From assembly GCF_021325795.1 (NCBI RefSeq), contig NZ_JAHPZX010000005.1:227587-291586 (forward strand): 64,000 nucleotides of DNA, given 5' to 3'. The DNA is from Bordetella sp. LUAb4. GTDB lineage: Bacteria > Pseudomonadota > Gammaproteobacteria > Burkholderiales > Burkholderiaceae_B. Below the pieces are notes generated by a model, which saw only the letters and a list, made by a program, of their open reading frames with translations, searched no databases and was not told the origin of the DNA. This document shows positions 56,704 through 64,000 of this stretch, piece by piece (positions within the stretch are counted from its first letter, which is position 1; the number at the start of each line of letters is the position of its first letter). The position numbers and the translations under genes are program-made.

Positions 56704-56738
56704 TTAGTTGGCCGATGCCACAGGACGTTCCATCGGAA
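56704..56738 (-). promoter_or_regulatory. Conserved 35-base element upstream of array member 9
   Basis: Second copy of the element at 55525-55559, again 51-85 bases before the start codon. Here the dyad arms are ccgatg / catcgg. A much weaker resemblance is visible near 54352-54386 upstream of member 7. Confidence 0.55.
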
Positions 56739-56827
56739 CTTGTGGCGCTGTGTCGACACTTGGGCGATAGCTGTCGTGCGCTGCCGACAGTTTTCGTTTC
56801 TACGTGCGATACACAGGAAACTGAAGG

Positions 56828-56911
56828 ATGGACCAGTGCAGGAGTGAGCTGGGCGTGGACGCGGCCGGAGGAGGCACGGTTTCCATGGCTGCGATGTCTC
56901 CCGAAGTGTGA
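56828..56911 (+). pseudogene. 5' remnant of a tenth Bug gene
   Basis: ATG at 56828 opens MDQCRSELGVDAAGGGTVSM-AAMSPEV and stops at TGA 56909-56911. The pattern CxxxLGxxxxxGxTxxxAAMSxxV matches the signal peptide and first residues of members 3 and 4. The upstream 60 bases (gatagctgtcgtgcgctgc ... ttcgtttctacg) are a decayed copy of the Bug leader block. The remainder of the gene is gone; 56912-57119 shows no similarity I can see. Confidence 0.75.
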
Positions 56912-57107
56912 AGTCGAAGCCCTGCGGGTTTAGGCCTATTTGCCGGTCCCACCCCACAGGACAGGAGCATCCTCAACTACCCCGCCACCAGGGAAGTTAC
57001 ATTTAAGGGCCGGATCAACCACGCCGCTGGTCGGTTGCCCCTGTTGCAGAGCCGGACCTTTTTCCCCTCCGCATAGGCATTCTTAATGGTAAACACCTAG
57101 TAAATAA

Positions 57108-58610
<1,503 letters not shown>

Positions 58611-58637
58611 TTTTCGGCGTAAGGCCTAGCGGCCAAC

Positions 58638-58676
58638 GCGCACCGGTGGAAGCCTGCTTCCCGCCGGTGCGCTTTT
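58638..58676 (+). terminator. Terminator/attenuator-like hairpin between guaB and guaA
   Basis: A perfect 9-bp stem, gcgcaccgg (58638-58646) / ccggtgcgc (58664-58672), with a 17-base loop and four T residues. guaA may therefore have its own promoter in 58677-58772. Confidence 0.7.
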
Positions 58677-58772
58677 GCTTAATAGTGCCGTTGTTGTTTG
58701 GCACTCAACGATTTCCGTTTTCAGCCATTGGCCGCCGTTTTCAGCGGCGGCAAAATCCAGCCAGAGCCCACT

Positions 58773-60365
58773 ATGCACCAGCGCATTCTCATTCTCGATT
58801 ACGGTTCACAGGTCACCCAGTTGATCGCGCGCCGCGTCCGCGAAGCGGGCGTGTATTGCGAGATTCATCCGGGCGACGTGAATGACGAGTTCGTGCGCGG
58901 CCAGGTCGCGCAGGGTCTGAAGGGCATCATCCTGTCCGGCAGCCACGCTTCCGCCTACGACGAAGCGTCCATGCGGGTGCCGGGTGTGGTGTTTGAACTG
59001 GGCGTTCCGGTTCTGGGTATTTGCTATGGCATGCAGAGCATGGCACAGCAATTGGGCGGCAAGGTCGAATGGTCTGATCATCGCGAGTTCGGTTATGCCG
59101 AGGTTCGTGCGCATGGCCATACTCGTTTGCTGGAAGGTGTTGAGGACTTCACCACGCCTGAAGGCCACGGCATGCTCAAGGTCTGGATGAGCCATGGCGA
59201 TAAAGTCACCGCGTTGCCGCCGGGTTTCAAGCTGATGGCGTCGACGCCTTCGTGTCCCATCGCCGGCATGGCGGATGAGTCGCGCGGTTTCTACGCGGTG
59301 CAATTCCATCCCGAAGTCACACATACCATCCAGGGCAAGGCGCTGCTGGGCCGCTTCGTCAACGAGATCTGCGGTTGCTCGGGCGATTGGAATATGCCTG
59401 ATTACGTTTCGGAAGCGGTTGCCCGTATTCGCGATCAAGTGGGTGAAGACGAGGTCATTCTGGGTCTGTCGGGCGGGGTCGACTCGTCCGTGGCGGCTGC
59501 GCTGATCCACAAGGCGATTGGCGACAAGCTGACTTGCGTTTTTGTCGATCACGGTTTGCTGCGCCTGGATGAAGGCAAACAGGTCATGCAGACGTTTGCC
59601 GAGAACATGGGCGTGAAGATCATTCACGTCGATGCCACCGAGCAGTTCATGGGCAAGCTGGAAGGTGTCAGCGACCCCGAAGCCAAGCGCAAGATCATTG
59701 GCCGTGAGTTCGTTGAGGTGTTCCAGGCCGAGGCGGGCAAGCTGAAGGCGGCCAAGTGGCTGGCGCAGGGCACCATTTATCCCGACGTGATCGAGTCGGC
59801 TGGCGCGAAGACGGGTAAGGCGGTGGCGATCAAGTCGCACCATAACGTCGGTGGTCTTCCGGAGACGTTGAATCTGAAGCTGCTGGAGCCGCTGCGTGAA
59901 TTGTTCAAGGACGAAGTCCGTGAACTGGGTGTTGCTCTGGGCCTGCCGCCTGGAATGGTGTATCGCCATCCGTTCCCTGGGCCTGGCCTTGGCGTTCGTA
60001 TTCTGGGCGAGGTGAAGACTGAATACGCGGATCTGCTGCGCCGTGCCGATGCGATTTTCATCGACGAGTTGCGTAGCACGCTGGATCCGGTGAGCGGGAA
60101 GTCCTGGTATGACCTGACTTCGCAGGCCTTTGCGGTGTTTCTGCCGGTGAAGTCGGTGGGGGTGATGGGTGATGGCCGGACGTACGATTACGTCGTCGCG
60201 CTGCGCGCGGTGCAGACTTCGGACTTCATGACTGCCGATTGGGCGCAGTTGCCTTATTCGCTGCTGGCTAAGGTCAGCGGGCGGATTATCAATGAAGTGC
60301 GGGGGATTAACCGGGTGGTTTATGACGTGAGCAGCAAGCCGCCGGCGACGATTGAGTGGGAGTGA
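58773..60365 (+). CDS. guaA: GMP synthase (glutamine-hydrolysing)
   Basis: About 530 residues. It aminates XMP to GMP using glutamine and ATP. The N-terminal class I glutaminase has nucleophile Cys84 (LGICYGMQ) and the His-Glu pair in [10 protein letters not shown]. The ATP pyrophosphatase domain has SGGVDS at 233-238, and the dimerisation domain ends with KPPATIEWE, the invariant C-terminus. ATG 58773 gives [17 protein letters not shown]; the frame is open 75 bases further upstream. The 3' end is a known island integration site in proteobacteria, and accessory DNA starts right after it here. Confidence 0.98.
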   Translation: MHQRILILDYGSQVTQLIARRVREAGVYCEIHPGDVNDEFVRGQVAQGLKGIILSGSHASAYDEASMRVPGVVFELGVPVLGICYGMQSMAQQLGGKVEWSDHREFGYAEVRAHGHTRLLEGVEDFTTPEGHGMLKVWMSHGDKVTALPPGFKLMASTPSCPIAGMADESRGFYAVQFHPEVTHTIQGKALLGRFVNEICGCSGDWNMPDYVSEAVARIRDQVGEDEVILGLSGGVDSSVAAALIHKAIGDKLTCVFVDHGLLRLDEGKQVMQTFAENMGVKIIHVDATEQFMGKLEGVSDPEAKRKIIGREFVEVFQAEAGKLKAAKWLAQGTIYPDVIESAGAKTGKAVAIKSHHNVGGLPETLNLKLLEPLRELFKDEVRELGVALGLPPGMVYRHPFPGPGLGVRILGEVKTEYADLLRRADAIFIDELRSTLDPVSGKSWYDLTSQAFAVFLPVKSVGVMGDGRTYDYVVALRAVQTSDFMTADWAQLPYSLLAKVSGRIINEVRGINRVVYDVSSKPPATIEWE

Positions 60366-60409
60366 TCCCGCGCTAAGTATCGGTGGTCGCCCACCAGCTT
60401 CAATAGTAG

Positions 60410-60436
60410 AAATGCCCGCTTAATGCGGGCATTTTT
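60410..60436 (+). terminator. guaA terminator
   Basis: A perfect 10-bp stem, aaatgcccgc / gcgggcattt (60410-60419, 60425-60434), with a 5-base loop and T residues. Confidence 0.9.
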
Positions 60437-60760
60437 GTGGCTTCCTTCAGTAAGATCGGACCGCCCGGCGCCTTCCTCAGGCTCATCAATCAGCACCTTC
60501 GAGGTATGTCGGTGTGGCTCGAACGAATAGCAAAATGCCCGGGTTCGCTGGGCGGGTTGGCGCCAGGGTTGGGGAAGTGTACTCGGCCGCTCTGATTCGC
60601 CCGGTCGATCTACACGTCCCAAAATGTCAACGTCGGTTGAAATCAGACCCCCTCCACAGGACGCAGCGACGGATTGGAGGTGACCCTTTGGACACTTTTT
60701 GGGGCTGACGTAGTCGGTAGAATGCGATAAAATGCATGAAACTTCAATGAGGAGTTAGTC
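60437..60760 (+). other. Non-coding junction after guaA
   Basis: No convincing gene. At 60633-60708 the words gttgaaatcagacccc and ggacactttttggggctgac resemble the termini of IS21-type elements, so a solo IS end or excision scar is possible. Just before the AbiEi gene there is an AT-rich stretch (gataaaatgcatgaaac, 60725-60742) that probably holds its promoter. Confidence 0.35.
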
Positions 60761-61372
60761 ATGCCTGTAGCCGCTCTATCTGCCGTTGGGCCCCTTCGCG
60801 GGGCCGCAGCTCATCTTGCGGATGAGTTGCAAGCCGGTCGTGTCTATCGGCGCGAGGACCTGGCACGTCTGTCCACCGCAGTGGATAGGCATCTCCGTGA
60901 GCTGGTAGCCACAGGAAAGCTGAAAAAACTTGCTCAGGGCCTCTACCACGCACCGAAGCAGTCCAGCTTTGGTCCGCTGCCACCAACTGATGACCAAGTG
61001 GTGGGGGGCTTTCTTCGTGACAAGGACTTTTTGGTGTTTTCACCCTCGGCCTACAACGCCGTGGGTCTTGGTACCACTCAGCTCTATAACCGAACGCTGG
61101 TCTACAACCACAAGCGCCATGGTGTTTTCCAACTTGGCAACCGGCAGTTCGATTTCCGAATGAAGCCGCGCTTCCCGAAGAAGCTGACCACCGATTTTCT
61201 GTATGTCGATCTGCTAAACAACCTTGAAGAGTTGGCCGAGGATCGTGATGCCGTTTTGCGCCAAGCGCGCAGCAAGCTGTCCTCGTTCGATTCAGTCCGG
61301 CTGCAGCGGGCCGCCGACAGTTTTGGCAATGTGGCGACGCGTAAGCGCCTGCGGGAGTGGATGAGTGCCTGA
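60761..61372 (+). CDS. AbiEi-type antitoxin / transcriptional regulator
   Basis: 203 residues. It has an N-terminal winged-helix domain (VYRREDLARLSTAVDRHLRELVATGKLKKLAQGLYHAP) typical of AbiEi-like antitoxins that repress their own promoter. The C-terminal domain (FSPSAYNAVGLGTTQLYNRT) is of the type that neutralises the toxin. gaggag precedes the ATG. The stop overlaps the start of the toxin gene by 8 bases. Known AbiE pairs act in phage abortive infection and element stabilisation. Confidence 0.85.
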   Translation: MPVAALSAVGPLRGAAAHLADELQAGRVYRREDLARLSTAVDRHLRELVATGKLKKLAQGLYHAPKQSSFGPLPPTDDQVVGGFLRDKDFLVFSPSAYNAVGLGTTQLYNRTLVYNHKRHGVFQLGNRQFDFRMKPRFPKKLTTDFLYVDLLNNLEELAEDRDAVLRQARSKLSSFDSVRLQRAADSFGNVATRKRLREWMSA

Positions 61373-62309
61373 TTTACTGCACGCGCGGAAGGACTTTGAT
61401 CAGTTGCTTGCGCTTGTCGCTGACGAACGAGGGCTTGATCCTATGTTGGTCGAGAAGGACTACTGGATCATGCATTGCCTGTGGGGGTTGCAGGCACAGG
61501 GCTTCCAGTTCGAACTAAAGGGAGGGACATCGCTCTCGAAGGGCTTTGGCGTCATCCACCGTTTTTCCGAAGACATCGACATTCGCATCGAGCCGCCCGC
61601 CGACATGGATGTGAAGACGGGACGCAATCAAGACAAGCCAGCACACGTCCTTTCGCGCCGTACGTATTACGACGAACTGGCGGCGCGTATCCGTATCCCA
61701 GGCATCGGCAACGTTGAGCGCGACACGCAATTTGACGACGATAAAATGCGCAGCGCCGGCATCCGCTTGATATACACGCCGCGCGTATCGGCATTGGCAG
61801 GCGTCAAAGATGGAATTTTGTTGGAGCTTGGGTTTGACGACACGGCACCCAATCGAGCTGTCACGATCTCGTCATGGGCTTTCGATGTTGCCAGAGATCG
61901 CGGCGTAGACGTATTCGACAACCGCGCAGTAGCGGTACCTTGCTATGCGCCGACACACACTTTCGTCGAGAAGCTTCAGACAATTTCCACCAAGTACCGT
62001 CGCTTGGGTGAGTCGGAGGCGTTTCCGGGAAATTTCCTTCGGCACTACTATGACGTGTACTGCCTTCTGGGTTTGGAGGAGGTGCAGGCATTCATGCGGG
62101 AACCGGCCTACCAGGAGCGCAAGGCGCAGCGCTTTCGGAGCGGTGATGAGCAGGTGATTGCGCAAAATCAGGCCTTTGTCCTTGCTGACGCTGCACAACG
62201 CGAGCGCTTTGCGTTGGAGTACCGCAAAACGCAAGCGCTGTATTACCAGGGTCAGCCAGATTTTGATGCGCTGGTGGCTCGGATTCATCAATACATCGAC
62301 GTAATGTGA
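61365..62309 (+). CDS. AbiEii-type nucleotidyltransferase toxin
   Basis: 314 residues. The nucleotidyltransferase motif LKGGTSLSKGF followed by RFSEDIDIRIE carries the GGTSLS loop and the two metal aspartates. Further family motifs are LVEKDYWI near the N-terminus, PTHTFVEKLQTI and FLRHYYDVYCLL. AbiEii-like (DUF1814) toxins transfer nucleotides, some of them to tRNA. The start is GTG at 61365 (MPDLLHARKDF), overlapping the antitoxin by 8 bases. The ORF looks intact. Confidence 0.88.
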   Translation: MPDLLHARKDFDQLLALVADERGLDPMLVEKDYWIMHCLWGLQAQGFQFELKGGTSLSKGFGVIHRFSEDIDIRIEPPADMDVKTGRNQDKPAHVLSRRTYYDELAARIRIPGIGNVERDTQFDDDKMRSAGIRLIYTPRVSALAGVKDGILLELGFDDTAPNRAVTISSWAFDVARDRGVDVFDNRAVAVPCYAPTHTFVEKLQTISTKYRRLGESEAFPGNFLRHYYDVYCLLGLEEVQAFMREPAYQERKAQRFRSGDEQVIAQNQAFVLADAAQRERFALEYRKTQALYYQGQPDFDALVARIHQYIDVM

Positions 62310-62329
62310 CACGCGGCGTGTATGACTAA

Positions 62330-62641
62330 ATGGCAACTTAGCCACTGGACATGCGAGCGGGCACCGAGACCGCGTTGGCGCGGGTAGTGGCGGTTTTCGG
62401 GATTGCGCGCCCGCACCATGCCTATTGCTTCGCCAATCGCCGGGCCAATCGAATGAAGATGCTGGTGCACGATGGGATCGGTGTCTGGCTGGCGGCGCGC
62501 CGACTGAACCGAGGCAAGTTCGCGTGGGTCGACGCCATGCATGGCCCCCAGATCGCGCTGGACGACGAGCAGTGGCAGGCGTTGGTGCTGGGTTTGCCCT
62601 GGCAGGGCGTGGGCGCGGCTGGCGCGATCTCGGTGTTATAG
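62330..62641 (+). pseudogene. IS66-family accessory protein TnpB, 5'-truncated
   Basis: The frame from 62351 encodes RAGTETALARVVAVFG, ANRRANRMKMLVHDG and the C-terminus GAAGAISVL, the IS66 Orf2 (TnpB) signature. The preceding codons, atg-gca-act-tag-cca-ctg-gac, still resemble the family start (LATEPMD) but contain a stop at 62339-62341 and lack the first residues. No TnpA gene and no left terminal repeat is visible. Confidence 0.85.
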
Positions 62642-62701
62642 ATCGGGCAATCCGGCAAGACGCCAATATGGTCGTAGCCAGCTCTGCGGCATACTGGCGG
62701 C

Positions 62702-63558
62702 ATGAGTACCGACTCCCTGGATAACCTTGACCCGCAGCAGCTACGCGCGCTGGCCGAACGCCTGTTGGGCGAGGTGGCCGCGCGTGAGGCAGAGCTGGTC
62801 ACGCGTAATGCACAGATTGCTGCGTAAGACGCTCAGATCGCCAAGCGAGACCAGGTCTTGCACGTCAAACAGACGCACATCGACCAACTGACCTAGGAAC
62901 TGGCACTGTACAAGCGCTGGCGCTACGGCAAGCGCGGCGAGCAGTTGAACCCGCGCAAGCGAGCCTCTTGGAAGAGACGATGGATGCCGACATGGCGGCC
63001 ATCGAAGAGAAGGTCAACGCGCTACGCGAGGCGATCGGTGCCAAGCCCACGACGCCGCAAGTACCGCGTCGTATGCGGCTGCCGGCCGAGTTGCCGCGCA
63101 CCGATACCCGTCACGGGCCTGCGTCCACGACGTGCCGCTGTGGCTGCGGCCTGAAGCGCATCGGCGAGGATGTCAGCGAGAAGCTGGGCTACCTGCTGGG
63201 CGTCTTTACGGTCGAACGTCACATCCGCGGCAAGTGGGTGTGCGACCAATGCGAGACGCTTACGCAGGCGCCGGTGCCCGCGCAGGTCATCGACAAAGGA
63301 ATCTCGACGGCGGGTCTGCTGGCACAGGTGTTGGTGGCGAAGTTCGCTGACCGCCTTCCGCTGTACCGTCAGGAAAGTGTCTTTGCTCGCGCCGGCTTGG
63401 CGCTGCCGCGGTCGACATTGGGCGAGTGGGTCGGCGTATGCGGCCTGCGGTTGCAGCCGTTGGTCGATGCGCTAAAGGTCGAGCTGCTGGGCAAGCCGGT
63501 GTTGCATGCCGACGAGACGCCAGTGCAGATGCTCAAGCCAGGCGCCGGCAAGCTGTAA
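62702..63558 (+). pseudogene. IS66-family transposase TnpC, broken
   Basis: The start ATG at 62702 (MSTDSLDNLDPQQLRALAER) is normal, but stops occur in frame at 62825-62827 and 62894-62896. A frameshift near 62950-62960 moves the reading to the frame that gives EETMDADMAAIEEKV. The zinc-finger part (CRCGCGLKRIGEDVSEKL, CDQCETLTQAPVPA) and the start of the catalytic domain (VLHADETPVQML) remain. The gene ends after GAGKL at 63558, with the rest of the DDE domain missing. Confidence 0.88.
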
Positions 63559-63597
63559 TACCGCCGTCGCGGCTGCCCTGATAGCATTTGGTTAGAC

Positions 63598-63628
63598 ATA
63601 GTGTGCGCGATCTCCTCGTGCACACTAT
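63598..63628. repeat. Inverted repeat between IS66 remnant and DUF1016 gene
   Basis: atagtgtgc (63598-63606) and gcacactat (63620-63628) form a perfect 9-bp stem with a 13-base loop, about 85 bases before the DUF1016 start. It may be an operator or a recombination site. Confidence 0.5.
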
Positions 63629-63711
63629 CGCTTCGAACATCAACTCATTCAAGACGCCTTCGCCAGCCGGTTACCATGGTGCGGCACGCAGTACCGACGA
63701 GGAGGTCGCTG

Positions 63712-63872
63712 ATGGCGACGATTAAGAAGAAAGCTACCCGCAAGACAACTACAGTCCGCGCAATACGCAGCGCTGCGCGCGGTCAACAAGGAACTGGTCG
63801 GCTTATATTGGGACATCGGGCGACTGATCGTTGAGCGGCAGCAGAGCGAAGGCTGGGGCAAGGCGGTGGTGG
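63712..63872 (+). pseudogene. DUF1016/YhcG-type nuclease gene, frameshifted and interrupted
   Basis: gaggaggtcgctg-ATG at 63712 begins MATIKKKATRKTTTV. From about 63761 the recognisable family sequence runs in the +1 frame: QYAALRAVNKELVGLYW, then IGRLIVERQQSEGWGKAVV. The family is the N-terminal DUF1016 domain of PDDEXK nucleases. The gene has a frameshift near 63755 and is cut off by an IS21-type end at 63873. Confidence 0.8.
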
Positions 63873-64000
63873 CTGTTGGCGCCGGTGTGATACTGACCCA
63901 CGTCGTCGGAGTAAATCTGACCCACCTGAGCAATGATGGTGGCCTTTTGGCCATCAACAATGTTGACTCAGGAGCAAGCAGTGGAGATCAAAGTAATGGC
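63873..64000 (+). mobile_element. IS21-family element, left end
   Basis: The end starts TGTTGGCGCCGGTGTGATAC at 63873 and has the repeated inner words ctgacccac (63892-63900, 63918-63926), typical of IS21-type termini. The first transposition gene begins at 63960. The element continues beyond the window. Confidence 0.75.
63960..64000 (+). CDS. istA: IS21-family transposase IstA, N-terminal fragment
   Basis: ATG at 63960 encodes MLTQEQAVEIKVM before the window ends. This matches the beginning of the IstA helix-turn-helix domain. Too little is present to judge integrity. Confidence 0.7.
   Translation, partial: MLTQEQAVEIKVM

Noticed and set aside
60514..60708. 64-codon open frame after guaA
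   Set aside because: It has no start signal and no recognisable family, and it overlaps IS-like end sequence.

Overview
The window is a chromosomal segment of a high-GC betaproteobacterium. The most likely host is in the family Alcaligenaceae (Bordetella/Achromobacter group). Three things point there: the style of the housekeeping proteins, a complete isc operon with the usual betaproteobacterial order, and an array of orphan tripartite tricarboxylate transporter (TTT) binding proteins, the 'Bug' receptors that are massively expanded in Bordetella. I cannot name the species from sequence alone. I saw no rRNA, tRNA or CRISPR array.

Bases 1-18,700 are mostly core genes. They hold the end of clpX, lon behind a consensus-quality heat-shock promoter, and lexA with its SOS box. 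A class I aminotransferase, uvrB and a low-molecular-weight phosphatase follow. Next is iscR-iscS-iscU-iscA-hscB-hscA-fdx-iscX, preceded by two tandem IscR-type operators and closed by a terminator. Then come an unusual two-domain methylglyoxal synthase, lysS, a short-chain dehydrogenase, and prfB with its programmed +1 frameshift.

Bases 18,700-24,300 interrupt this with an accessory block. It has two unrecognised proteins (309 and 845 aa) that share a short helical motif and have disordered N-termini, plus an MFS transporter. Bases 24,300-46,200 return to core functions. These are recJ, lolC-lolD-tatD, two small secreted paralogues built on a G-D-x-D-N-x-P-F-Q-G motif, comEC with an odd internal 39-bp repeat, a hydrolase, a PHP phosphatase, greB, purL, an M20 peptidase, a DUF1415 protein, a methyltransferase and a stand-alone fusA with a possible heat-shock promoter.

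Bases 46,300-56,950 are an array of nine TTT binding-protein genes. Six are on + and three on -, and there is also a truncated tenth. No TctA/TctB membrane components accompany them. Duplicated leader blocks, near-identical signal-peptide segments, one member without a signal peptide and the 5' fragment show that the array expands and decays by duplication and recombination.

Bases 57,100-60,440 carry guaB and guaA. Immediately after guaA comes a mobile region to the end of the window: an AbiEi/AbiEii-type toxin-antitoxin pair, a decayed IS66 element, a broken DUF1016 nuclease gene, and the left end of an IS21-family element that runs off the window. The 3' end of guaA is a known integration site for genomic islands, so this probably marks an island edge.
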